DNA from: Adiantum capillus-veneris | Lineage: Eukaryota > Streptophyta > Polypodiopsida > Polypodiales > Pteridaceae | Length of the DNA stretch: 60,000 nt | Direction of reading: 5' to 3' | Assembly (NCBI GenBank): GCA_014529385.2 | Contig: CM043942.1 | Span: forward strand, 34,331,969-34,391,968 | Shown here: in pieces, positions 20,181 to 31,623 of the stretch | Layout: every line of letters begins with the position of its first letter | Position numbering within the stretch: position 1 is the stretch's first letter | Notes under the pieces: model-generated | What the model saw: only the letters and a program-made list of their open reading frames with translations | Told to the model about the DNA's origin: nothing | The model's database searches: none | Translations under genes and position numbers: made by a program

Positions 20181-23133
20181 ACGGATTATGCTGCCTGTGA
20201 AACTTTGCAAGTGTAGGAACTAGTGTACTTCCCCCATCCCACAAAGTTGCATGGATATCGATTGCCATCTTGTTAGTCCAAGGTGGCTCAAGCGCCAATT
20301 TTTTGGCTTTGGGTTCACCAAGGACCGAAAGGCCAAAAGTTGGTAATTGTACCACCGTAGACTGCGTGAAGGATTGCGATTCCCATGAAGCTTTGCAAGG
20401 AATGGGGATAAGTATGATTCCCTTGCCCCTGAAAAGTTTCATGGCCGGTCTCGTTGGTCAAGGACAAAGCATTCCGCCAATTGAGCTGGTGCCTTTAACT
20501 TTCAACCTGATTCACTGCCTACGTGCCCTTTATGCCCAGTCATTCCAAATAACACTAGCCCCTGCCGTCTTACCACGGCATAATTACCAATTTTTTTGGC
20601 TTTGGGCTTGCCAAGGGCCCAATGACCAAAAGTTGGCGATTATGACGCCCTAGACCATTAAGACGGATTGTGATGCCAATGTAACTTTGCAACAGTGGGG
20701 ATTAGTGTGCTTCCCCACTGCCACAAATCTTATGGCCATCGGTTGCCGTCTCTTTGGTCCAAGGTGGCACCATCGCTAATTTTTTGGCATTGGGTTCTCC
20801 AAAGGCCGAATGGCCAAAATTTGGCGATTGTGCCATCCTAGACCATTGTGATGAATTGACATGCCCAACCATGAAACTTTGCAGGGGTGGATACTAGTGT
20901 CCTTTTACTACCATGGAAAAGTTTCATGGCCATCCTCTCTCGTCGGTTCAGGGTGGCACGAGCGCCAAGTTTTTTGCTTTGGGCTCGCCAAGGACCCAAT
21001 GGACAGAAGTTGGTGATTGTGCCGTCCTAAATTGTTCAGATGGATAACGATGCCCTTAAAACTTTGCAAGGATGGGAATTAGTGTGCTTACAACACCTTT
21101 GCAAAGTTTCATGGCCATATATTGTTGTCTGCGGGTCCAAGATGGCACAATTGCCAATTTTTTGGCTTTGGGCTCGCCAAACGCCAAATGGCCAGAAGTT
21201 AGCAATTGTGCTGCCTTAGACTGTCGAGACGGATTGCGATGCCCATCAAATTTTGTAGGGATATGGATTAGTGTTCTTCCCTAGACCTTGAAAAGTATCA
21301 TGGCCATACTCTCCCGTCTCATCGGTCCAAGGTAGCACAATCACCAATTTTTTGCCTTTGGGCTTGCCAAAGGACCAAATCGCCAAAGGTTGGCCATTGT
21401 GCCACCCTACATCGTAGAGACAGATTGTGATGCACATGGAAATTTGAATGAGTAGGGATTAGTGTGGTTTCCCTCCCACAAAGTTTCATGGCCATCTGTT
21501 GCCGTCTCATCGGTCCATGGTGGCACATTTGCCACATTTTTTTCTTTGGGCTTGCCAAAGGCCCAATGGCCAAATGTTGGTGATTGTGCCACCCTAAACC
21601 ATCGTGATAGATTATGATGCCCATTAAACTTTTCATGGGTTGTGATTAGTATGTTTCCCCTACATCCAGAGATTTTCATGGTCATCCACTCTTGTCTCGT
21701 CGGCCCAGGGTTGCACAATTGCCATTTGTTTTGCTTTGGGCTCGCCAAGGGCCCAATGGACAAAAGTTGACGATTGTGCCACCCTAAACCGTCATGATGG
21801 ATTGTGATGCCGATGAAACTTTGCAAGGGTGGGTACTTGTGTGCATCCCATTCCCTTGCAAAGTTTCATGGCCATCCGTTGATGTCTCATTGATTTAGGA
21901 TGGCACAATCGTCAAATTTTTTCTCTGGCCTCGCCACACGCCCAATGGCCAAAAGTTGGTGATAGGGACATCCTAAACTGCCAAGAGGAATTGTACTGCC
22001 CATCAAACTGTACTTCCCTAGCCAAGAATAGTGTACTTCCCCATCCCTTCGCTGGTTGAGCGTGGCACATTCGCCAATTTTTTGCCTTTGGGCTCGATAA
22101 GGACCCAATGGTCAAAAGTTGGCCATTGTGCCGCCCTATAATATCGAGATGGATTGCAATGCACATGAAAATTTGAACGGGTGGGGATTAGTGTGCTTCC
22201 CCTACACCCATAATGTTTCATGGCCATCCGATATGCTGTCTCGTTGGTCCATGGTGGCACATTTGCCACATCTTTTGCTTTGGGCTTGCAAAAGGCCCAA
22301 TGGCCAAAAGTTCGGGATTGTGCCACTCTAAATAATCATAATCGATTGAGATGCCCATGAAACTTTGCACTGGTTGCGATTATTATGCTTCCCCTACCTT
22401 AATAGATTTTCATGGCCATCCGCTCTTTTCTCATCGGTTCAGATTTTCACAAATCGCCATTTTTTGCTTTGGGCTCGCCAAGGACCCATTCGACAAAAGG
22501 TGGCAATTGTGCCACCCTAGATCATCGCAACGGATAGCGATGACATTGAAACTTTGTAGGGGTGGGTATCTATATGGATCACATGCCCCTACAAAAATTT
22601 CATGGCCATCTACTATTGTCTCGTTGGTCTAGGATGACACAATCACCATGTTTTGCCTCTAGGCTTGCCAAAAGCCCAATGGCCAAAATTTTGGTGATTG
22701 TGACGTCCTAAACCGTCGAGAGGAATTGTGATTTCCATGAGACTTTGCAAGGGTAATGAATAGTGTGCTTCCCCATCCCTTAAAAAGTTTCATGGCTATA
22801 CTTTCCCCTCTCACCGGTTGAGGGTGGCACAATTGCCAATTTTTTGCCTTTGGGCTCGCCAAGGACCTAATGGGCAAAGTTGGCCCTTGTGCCACCCTAC
22901 AACGTCGAGACAAATTTTGATGCACATGAAACTTTGGACCAGCAAGGGTTAATGTGCTCTACCCCCACAAAGTCTCATGGCAATTTTTTTTCATCTTGTC
23001 GATCCATGGTGGCACATTTGCCACATTTTTTGCTTTGGACTCTCCAAACACTCAATGGACAAGAGTTGGTGATTGTGCCACCCTAAACCATCATGATGGA
23101 TTGCGATGCCCATGAAATTTTTCACGGGTTGGT
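20181..23133. repeat. ~190-bp satellite array, about 15 monomers
   Basis: Each monomer carries GTTTCATGGCCATC, GGCACAATTGCCAATTTTTT, CTTTGGGCTCGCCAA, CCAATGGCCAAAAGTTGG and GATGCCCATGAAACTTTGC in order. The T-tract anchor falls near 20298, 20587, 20777, 20966, 21154, 21342, 21535, 21725, 21911, 22073, 22264, 22456, 22646, 22834 and 23018, a spacing of about 162-193 bp except the first gap (289, with about 100 bp of interrupting sequence). Monomers four apart are more alike than neighbours. Small reading frames through it are repeat artefacts. Confidence 0.85.
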
Positions 23134-24039
23134 TGTGGGATGCATGTCTAACCTCACTATCCTATCTTATTGGAGTATTAGCGAGAACCACGATTAAATT
23201 GTCAATCCATGGGATGAAGCTGACTCGACTAGTGCATAGAGGCTACAGGAGGGTGTCAATCTCTCGGACAACAACTAACAACTTGCATCTAACTCATGCT
23301 ACACTGAAGTGACTAAAATCACTAAATGCCAATCGCTCCTCGGCAAACAAATCACATCCGTTGCAACATCAAATGACATCCAAACATAACGAAACTTCTA
23401 GGACATGTAAAGCACACATGCTTATGGTCTCAAACCCCACTTTAGGTCAAGTGCCAAAATCGTGATTAATAACAACAGTAAATTTTTGACCTAGTCATTT
23501 TCGATCCAGAATGCATGTAAATGCTTAGCAATGATGCCCCAATACCCCGCCTATGCTTAGTTTTTTATTTTGAAGTGTAAATTCCTAGCTATGATGAAAT
23601 TAGGCCGTGGGTTGGCGTTACGAATTAATGTGATGTGCTCACGTCAATGCGTAGAGCTCTTATCTACGGTTGCAATACAACAAACATGACTGCAATGTGA
23701 CAACAGGGGAGGGAGTAGGAAGCACGAGAAGGAGAGGAGTGAGCTCCGTTAGCTCACGCTGTGTATTTCATTATCCAAAACTTAATAATAACTTTAAAAA
23801 AATGTCTTTTATACCTTAGCCAAGGTTTCTGATGGTTAAAACTAATAATCTGGGAGTTCTACCAAAGATGGGTAATGACAGGTTGATACAATCTGGAAGC
23901 TTGTAGCCCCAGCTCATCAATTACAAGGTTTATCCAAAAAATAAGAGTTATAATATTCCCGATTTATCAAAATAATAAGTGTTTTTACAATGAGAACTCC
24001 GAAAAATGGTATCCGTGGTATCTGTGTTAGCTTTCTGCT
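23134..24039 (-). repeat. LTR of element D, about 906 bp
   Basis: On the minus strand it starts TGTTAGCAGAAAGC directly after a purine tract (GGCGAGGAGGGGGGGAA) and seems to end CATCCCACA where the satellite resumes at 23133. A TATA-like GGTATAAAAGAC lies near 23810-23820. No second copy is in the window, so the limits rest on the purine tract and the satellite border. Confidence 0.55.
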
Positions 24040-24056
24040 AACATTCCCCCCCTCCT
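24040..24056 (-). other. Polypurine tract of element D
   Basis: On the minus strand it reads GGCGAGGAGGGGGGGAA immediately before TGTTAGC. This is the usual priming site for plus-strand synthesis next to a 3' LTR. Confidence 0.55.
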
Positions 24057-24082
24057 CGCCTGTCTCGTCCCTTGACACACCT

Positions 24083-27000
24083 TTATGGGCTGAAGTAGTC
24101 TTCGGGTTGACGACTGGCAAGGGGGTCTTCAAGCGCATTGAGTGCCTTTTGGTATCTGATTTTTCGCTCTTTATCGGACACTTTCATAAACTGCATGGTG
24201 ACTTTGTTCTTCAACTCCACTGCTGAGTAGCCTACAAACCTTGATGTTAGGTTACTGATCACACTGGCCCAAAAATTTTCGTGTGCCAAGTGAAGAAACC
24301 TGTGTAAAATGCTTCCTCGAACGCCAGCATATTGTGAAAAGGTAGAAACATACACCTGGTGTAGAATCCATAGAGGACTTCTTCGAAAGGTTGTCCACTG
24401 AGATCATAGTACAACCCTTTGTTACCCTTGAGGAATGACATCCAAGGGGCGCCTGCTTGCTCTGGCTCATTGAACTTCGATGTAGGTGAGTAGCATTGGG
24501 CAAATTTTGTATAACATAGCACATGAAAAATCTGGTAGACCTTTAAAGAATGACAATGGCGCTCTTTAGGGTTTTCACCTTGTACGGCTGTCCCTTTTCG
24601 GGAGCAGGCAATCTAGGGTAATCCAACCAAGTTGACCGCTTCTTTAGTCGTGTCTCATGTGCTCTTGGTACAAGACAGAAGGTAGGATCCTTTTACAGGG
24701 CCGCAAGTGCTCTTATGAACGGAATCAAGTACCTTGGATTCTTGTTCAGCCAGCTCAACCTCCACTTTGGGTGGTCTTGATCTATGCCCTCAACTTTCAT
24801 GTCGGTGTAAAGATATTCTTTTACTTGCAGCAACTCCACTTTAATCAGAGGATAGGGCAAGGATTGTTGGTGCCATTGTGCATTTATTTGATTGGGAGTG
24901 AGTTGTGTGACATTGACGGAATAAAGTACTCTCAGCTCTCAATCCATTGCTGCCTTCCACTGCTTATCTACCTCTTGTGTAATTTTTTCCTTCAGTGTAT
25001 CTTCTTTAGCCTTTGAGAGCTGGACCATTGGCACTGTGTCTGCTTCGGTAATTGGTACTTGAAACTCCTCCTTGCCACTTAGCTCTATTGGTGGCTGTGT
25101 TTCCATGTCGGCAAATGAGATTGAGGAGATTTCTATTTGAGGTTGCTCTGAAGTGCCTGCCTCTTCTTGTGTTTTCGGGCGTCCCTCTCTCAGTAGTAGC
25201 TAGTTGACTCTTCTTTTGAGTTCAGCTATCTCCTTCAGCAACTCGTCTTCTCTTTGGACCCACATCAAGGCCAGGTCTCTGCAGTGAGACTACTCTAGTT
25301 TTAGCTCCAGCTCGAGGTATTTATTTTTCTTTTCTAACGCCTTATAGACCTCCTCCGTTCCCTTGATCGAGGCGACGGCTGGATTTTCTTGTATTCACCG
25401 CAAGAATATTGCCTGATCATTGATACTTTGTTCTGAGTACTGTAGGGAAGAATTGGCTACATCTAACTGTACCTGGATCTTTTGAGCTGATAGGGTTGTA
25501 GTTAGAAGTTCATTTGTAACTTTTGTAAGTTGATCATCCTTTGCTTTGCATGAATTTGACAGTTTTGTCAGAAACTCTCCTAGTTCCTCCATTTCTTTAT
25601 GTTGCTTATCTCTTGCGAGCTGATGTTGTTCAGATTCCGCTCTCAACTCCTGCACTTGCCTTTGTAGATCAGTGATGACATTGATTCTGTCGTCCAGCTC
25701 TCCTTTGAGTGCGTCAATGACCATCTATAACTCTTTGGCCCTTGTGCTACGGCCAAGTGCTGCTGAGCAAAGCCGTTCTCTCATCTCTTGCATTTGCTTA
25801 GCATATTCATTAACTTGCAGGATGACTTCGTCATTTGACTGCCAGTCTTCAGTTCGGGCGAACAGTCTTGATGTTTCTGCAGATTGGTTATCTTTTGGCT
25901 GCATCATGACGGCTGGTTGTTATTGTTGTCAGTCTTCAGTTCGGGCGAACAGTCTTGATGTTTCTGCAGATTGGTTATCTTTTGGCTGCATCATAACGGC
26001 TGGTTGTTATTGTTGCCCTTGTAGTAGCTGATGATCTTTTTCCGTTGAGGTAGAGGGTGGTGCCTCAGCCTTCTTTTGTTGTGTTGAGGTAGAGGGTGTT
26101 TCCTCGGCCTCTTGTTCTCTTGTGTGCTCAAAGTTTGTGGTGTCCTCTTATGGTGCAAGACTGGCTTCCTTTTTTGTCTCTGTCTCTTTCTCTATTTGCT
26201 GCTCTTGAGTAGATACAACTACTTGTTGTGCTGATTCCACTGCTACTTGCTATTTAGGTTCTTGTGTAGGTTCAGCTGCTTTTAAATTTCCTGTTCAGGT
26301 TCTTGTGTAGATTCAACTGCTTTTTCCTGTTCAGGTTCTACTTCTTTTGTTGGCTCAGTTGTTGTGGTTCTAACTGCTAGTGATGGTGGTGGGCTCGGCA
26401 TTGGGTGATCTTGGTGTGCATAGACAGGGAAGAGATGCGGGGAGACACGTCATCTTGAGCATGTTGTTCTCCTCCTTGTGCAGCGGCTTCCTCTACTTGC
26501 TCTAGATGTTCTGCCGCCTCTTTCGCTTTTCTCACCGCTTCTTGGGCTTCCTTTAGCTTCAAAGATTTTTCTTTTTGGTACATCTTCAAACTGCTTCCTG
26601 GTGTGATGCTTGGTTCTAGGCCCTTTAAGCCCAATAATCACCCACTTTTTCGGGTCCTTTCCTTGTGCTTGGTGGCTGCGTTGGTATGAGTGTTTCTCTC
26701 TTTCAAACCGGGCTTGATTTTTAACAGGCTCTTCCTGGTATGTTGCCACAACGTTTCTCTTCATTTCCTCCCGTCCTGCTCTTTTTTCTTCATTATCTGA
26801 GCTATCACTATTTTGCCGTTCTGGCGAGCTCTCAGCCGATTCTTCATCAGACTTGTAGGATCTCTTGGTAGATCTTGTAGCTCGAGGAGATGGTTGAGCT
26901 GACACTATCCAAGTGTTTTGATCTGGGGCCGGTGGCAGGTTGTCGGCCATGCCGATGGAATGGTATGTAATTGTGGTCAAAACTTCTGGTGCACCCAGGT

Positions 27001-27770
27001 ATGTGATCTTTCCTTTCTTCTTTGTCCCTTTTAATGTGGACAAAACATATTGTGCGTGGTCAATCGGCTGCCTGGTTGTTGACTTGGGGACTTGCGTAAA
27101 GGTGGTAGCAACCGCATGATTGGGCGTGGTATACCATGGCGGCCTCTTAGCAATGAAATGGAAATGATGATGGTATAACCTTGCGGGTTCCTCCACCTAT
27201 TTGTAAATAAGGTGTGCAAAGGTGGTTGCGACGGTTCTTTAGTGGAAGTTCCAACCGTTTTCCTATCCCTTGCCATCATTGTCATTCCTTCTGTGGGCAA
27301 TTTGAGTGCTTCTACCACTATCTCCTTGGTAATTACCACTTCAACTTTATTACCTTGGGGGTCAGAAATTTGAGCGGTTCCATCTTCTTTGATCGTGGAC
27401 AAAAGCTCGTAAGCTTTCTAGAAGTCCACTCCGCATGGCTCTCATTCACAGAAATCTCTGAGCCCTAGACTTCGGTTGGCTTCTTTGGTCTCGGGCTTTG
27501 CATTGAGGCTTCTTTGGTCTCGAGCTTTGCATTGACATCATACACTTCTTTTCATAGAAGCTGCAGCTCTACTTGATGTCCCTCCTCGCTCTTGAATCGG
27601 CCAGTGAACACTACGGTGTTGTGCTCTTCAAGATGTTCCTTTGAAAGATAAGTTGCCTTGGCGGTTTTGATTGAATTAGGGTCCAGTTGGTATGCGGGTA
27701 GCTCTTGCAACTTTTCTTTCTGGTTGAGCTTCTTCTTGGCCCTCTCTACTGCTTGCATGGCTCCTGTTCA
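24083..27770 (-). pseudogene. Element D long ORF of unknown family, decayed
   Basis: Segments in order on the minus strand: 27758-27552 (start, MQAVERAKKKLNQK...); 27402-27230 (AYELLSTIKEDG, KVEVVITKEIVVEALKLPTEG); 27196-26450 (YHHHFHFIAKRPPWY, then an acidic Ser/Glu stretch and KKWVIIGLKG); 26634-26377 (Glu/Lys/Ala coiled coil); 26370-26040 (Glu-Pro-Thr-Gln low complexity); 25907-25395 (coiled coil, LQRQVQELRAESEQH); 25390-24560 (WLNKNPRYLIPFIRAL); and 24522-24083 (LPFHNMLAFEEAFYTGF, ending EDYFSP just before the purine tract). Stops and frameshifts separate them. I recognise no enzyme domain. A structural retroelement protein is possible, but this is inference from position. Confidence 0.5.
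25843..26016 (-). repeat. 87-bp tandem duplication in the D ORF
   Basis: 25843-25929 and 25930-26016 are nearly identical; I see one difference (CATGAC against CATAAC). At 87 bp it is exactly 29 codons, so the duplication keeps frame. Confidence 0.75.
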
Positions 27771-28579
27771 ATGAATAGAGTGTCAAACTTAGGAGATTTG
27801 ACAGATTTTTTTTTGAAGTGTCCTTCAGACTGAAATGATGACAATTTTGGTCCAATTTGCTTCAAATTAATTTTTGAACAAGCATAGATGCATAAAAACA
27901 TGCAAGGAACAAAATTGTAAAGTCAAAACAAAAAATTGCAACAAAAGTAAATAATCGTGATTATTTACAACTGAGTAATTTTTCAACTTTTTGCAAATTT
28001 GGCATTACAGGCTTGAAGTATATACCAAATACATACTCTGAGTGAAATATGGGCTCCTTTGGATGCATAAAAAATGGTACCAGATTTTGGCTTAGTTCTC
28101 TGAAACAGTAGATATAAAGAAAATTTGGGATTTTAAGTCCCAAATTGGTTCAAACTTGGCTAGTGGGCTTAACACATCATGTACTTTGGATGTATGATGG
28201 CAAAATAGCAAAATTCTCCCATTTGGTATGAAAGTAAATAATTGCGATTATTAACTTTTTTACCAAAATCAACATGTTTTGGTACAACTTGGTTCTAGGC
28301 ATCGTATAGACCCCGCGTATGTGATATGAGGTGACTTGGATCATAAAAAGTGGTCCATAACTCAAAATTTGGCTTGCAAAGACTTCCTTGCATTTTTTGG
28401 CAATTTTCCAAGTTACATGTGATCATTTTGTCTCATACTTGATTTTTGGCATGGAATAGGTGTGTATAAATGATAGGTGAGGTGATGATACAATTTTCAA
28501 GCAAAAATAGTGCAAAAGTAAATAATCACGATTGTTTACAACAGTCACATTTTTCTTGCAAAACTTAAATTTTTTTGAC
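27771..28579. repeat. Three diverged ~282-bp tandem units with a palindrome
   Basis: An AAAGTAAATAATC..GATTATT motif recurs at about 27944, 28228 and 28509. In the first copy the arms GTAAATAATC and GATTATTTAC are exact reverse complements around GT. Units also share GG.ACAACTTGG/GGCATTACAGG-like and TGGATCATAAAAA.TGG stretches. There is no coding potential. Confidence 0.55.
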
Positions 28580-29000
28580 CTAAACACATTCTATACACCT
28601 AAAACAAGACATAAATTGAATTTGGTAAAGTTTGGTCTTGCCAGCATCACTTTGTGCTTTGTCGACTCTGAAATCTTTGATTTCTGTGATTACGCTGCCT
28701 ATTGAGTTGGCCATTCGCTTTTGAGGCTTTGGACTTGTCTGCAACATAGTTGTGAAGCAACTCATCCACTTGCTCATTTGGAGTTAGTTTGACCTCGTAT
28801 GTCGAATTTGATGCTTTGTAGCCTTCAAGCCGTTTTCTGCTTTTTGAGGACTTTGTTTGATTGATTTCACAAAACCAATCATATACATTGTATATAAGCC
28901 TTGTAGGCAAGTTGTCTATGGAGTCGGAACCAAATTTTGGCACCTGCCAAAAACCTAGCTTTTCTACTGGGGACCCCCTTGACCCCTGCCCAATGGTCAA
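28580..29000 (-). pseudogene. Short unrecognised coding remnant
   Basis: Minus-strand frames read LPTRLIYNVYDWFCEINQTKSSK and STYEVKLTPNEQVDELLHNYVADKSKAS, with a frame change at the end. Composition looks protein-like, but I know no match. It may be the N-terminal part of the D ORF separated by the tandem units. Confidence 0.35.
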
Positions 29001-29893
29001 CTGATGATATAGAAAGGTTCTAATATGTTAGGGCATGCTACAATTCAAATCCCATCTGATTTGGTCGAGTTGACAGGCCGCTATGCTCAGTTTTTGTTCG
29101 TAGATCTTCGTGCACTGCTCGGATTCTAGGGTTTTTTCTAGGGGTTTAGACTAGCTACCGGCCATACAAAATGGATCATTGATGAGTAAAGAACTTACCC
29201 CTCATGTTTCGTGTGAGACGGCGCTGGAAACGGGCAACTATAGACTCCGGAAAGTACGCACGAAAGAGGTCGAAAAGCTCTCTCTGCAAAGGTAACAAGT
29301 GGAAATGAGGTGGTTTTAGCGTACCTGGGATATCTATACCTGGGCTTCCCGAACCATTTTTCCTCAGCTTCCCCCGTTAGTCCTACTAGGCCGTGAAATC
29401 TATGTTAGACTAAAAAATTTCCCCGATCGGATTCTTGTAGCTCATTCTGCGAGAATTTTGCAAAAGTAGGTCTAGCCGCCTAATTTAGCTTCCCGCTTCC
29501 ATCTTTCGATTCCTATGAAAATTTTTATGCTTATCTGCCTTGTCTTTCTGATCAACACCGTGCCTTCCATTTTTCCATCTAAGCTCCTTTGCTATTTATT
29601 ATTAATTTATGACATGTTTATTGAAAAATCCAAAGAAAATACAAAATGCACTAAAAAAGCAGTGAAAATCCAATAATTAAGAAAATCCATTGGAAAACAC
29701 AGATTTTTTTTTTTTGGATTTCTCCAGTTTTTAAGTCTCCTTATCGAGAAAAACGATTAAAAAATAACCAAAAAGGATATTTTTTGATAGTATATACACT
29801 ATTTACACTCAGCGGAAGATATTATCAATGAATTTTCCCTTGATGATGAATTATAAGGGCATTATTAGGTAATTTTGCAAAAAGTCACATGCT
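29001..29893. other. Noncoding region, possible decayed LTR
   Basis: On the minus strand a purine tract (GAAGAGGGAGGAAAAAG) is followed by TTCGA and then TGTTAGCATGTGAC near 29894, which could be the 3' LTR start of element E. There is no second copy to confirm it and no ORF. Confidence 0.3.
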
Positions 29894-30299
29894 AACATCG
29901 AACTTTTTCCTCCCTCTTCAAACATTGCCCTTAATTACTTAGTGCCCTTCCACACCTCCTAGATGGCGTACTCCGGGACGACTGTGTGCATGGGTTGAAC
30001 AATCGTGGCTTATGCATAGCCGTGGTTGGCTCTACCATGCTTTTAAGGTCAATGCAGTTCAAACCACTATGTTTTCAAGAGCTGGGTCTTGAGTAATTAA
30101 CTCAAAAGTTTCTGATGTTGAGGTTTTTAGATGCTGTCTTCCAAAGAGAAAATCTTGTAGCTTGTATGCTCTCTGTTTGATTGTACCATCAGGATGCATC
30201 AGCACACTGATTGTTTGAGCTGTTGGTAGCACTTTTGACTGTTGTTGAGCTTTTTCTCGCCATTGGTAGCTTGGTGTGCTTGGTGTGGAATGGTGTGAC

Positions 30300-31020
30300 G
30301 GAGTCTTCTAAGACTTAACTCTCCATTGCTTGATTGGTTTTACTGTCTGTGGAGAAGATATGTGCTCCTTTTTATGCCAAATCCATTTCAAGTTAGGTTC
30401 CTTTCTTAGAGAAGCTCGTCTTTGTGTTTTGACCCTTTGGTTTTGTCGGTGATATTTTGGGCACCCAGATTTGAATTGGCTTGTCCTTAAGCTGTTCTTT
30501 TGGTACCCAAATTTGCCTAACTCCTTGCATGCTACTTGTAGCATTTGCTTGGTGAGAGGATGGAGAAGATTGATTGCTTTGTGGTTTGTTCTGCTGATTA
30601 CTCCCTTTCTAGTTCTCCTTGCTTGGTGCAATTGAAACAATGAGTTGCCCGCCTTTAGGTGATAGCTTGAGCTAATTTGTATCCCAATCTGGTACTGCCT
30701 TGTATGTTCGCATCCAAGGAATTCCAAGAATCATCGTCTCATTCATGTGTTCATCTGGTAATCATACAAACTGATGAGGACATGAACATCCATGTACTAT
30801 CACGTTCAAGTTGACTACTCCCAATGTTGGTGTGGGTTCTTATTGCATCCTTTTATTATCGCTATTCCTACTGTCAATTCTTGACTTGTTGCTTTCTTGT
30901 ACGTGGAATAACTGACTTCATTTACTCTAGCTCCTGTGTCAACCAAAGCATTTGTGCTATGATTGTTGAGTTGTAGTTTGATGCGTAGGTCCATTCCGTC
31001 TAATCATTCATCATTTGTTG
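30300..31020 (-). pseudogene. Second retropepsin-like domain and WVPK-repeat tail of element E
   Basis: The frame reads LRIKLQLNNHSTNALVDTGA followed by RVNEVSYSTYKK: an aspartic-protease Asp-Thr-Gly-Ala site. Further on, NETMILGIPWMRTYKAVPDW matches the ILGRPWM end of retropepsins. The tail has RQIWVPKEQ, IQIWVPKIS and a degraded LKWIWHKKEH. Stops and frame changes break it. It follows the integrase C-terminus (QAEARLLVLKRKS linker), so it was the C-terminal part of Pol. Element F has the same domain in the same place. Confidence 0.7.
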
Positions 31021-31089
31021 AAACTGAATCTTTAGGAAATTCCCATTGTCGGTCATCTATTTCTAGAGTGTTGATGGGAATCGATATCT

Positions 31090-31622
31090 GTTGATTCTTG
31101 AGAGAAGATTTTCGTTTGAGTACCAAAAGCCGAGCTTCCGCTTGGGCTTCATCAATAACCTGCTTCATTTAATCCTCCTTTGCTTGGCTGCATGCATTCT
31201 TTCTAGCAATTCATTGGTTAGCGGAAAATTGTATTTCTTTAAATGACATCCATTGATCTAATTAGCCATTGGTTCACCATCTAGGGTGGATAGCTTAACT
31301 GCTCTGCTTGGAGACACATCTTCAGTGATAAACGGTCCATTTCCATTTTTCTTAAACTTGGGAATGTGTTGCTTAAGGGAGTAGACTAAAACTAAGTCCC
31401 CTTTCTTGAAGAATTTTGTTATAAGATGGGAATCAAAAAACTATTTTTGTTTCCGCTTTTGTGCATATATGTGAGATACGATAGTTAGCCTTTGGTCATC
31501 TAGCTTTTCTAAATCTTCAAGTCTTTCTGACAATTCATGTCCAGTCCACTCAAGATTTTTTGCTACCCTTAATGTCGGCAATAGAAATTCTATTGGCAGT
31601 ATGGCATCAAGACCATAAACAA
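31090..31622 (-). pseudogene. Integrase C-terminal domain of element E
   Basis: Frames give LVYGLDAILPIEFLLPTLRV, ERLEDLEKLDDQRL, FFKKGDLVLVYSL, NGNGPFITED and VKLSTLDGEPMAN. They align with F's MVYGQEAVMPWEFVIPSLRV ... LEKLDDERQLA ... GPYRVCEI ... VETLDGVE. The catalytic core is missing. A few stops and frameshifts are present. Confidence 0.7.
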
Positions 31623-31623
31623 G

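Noticed and set aside
20181-23133. CRISPR-like array
   Set aside because: Units are contiguous ~190-bp monomers with no unique spacers, and the context is plant nuclear.
20050-23312. Many 70-140-aa open frames on both strands of the satellite
   Set aside because: They share the same repeated words at the satellite period and have no codon structure independent of it.
24657-25016. 119-aa plus-strand frame with hydrophobic stretches
   Set aside because: It lies opposite the D ORF, whose minus-strand segments are collinear with the rest of that protein.
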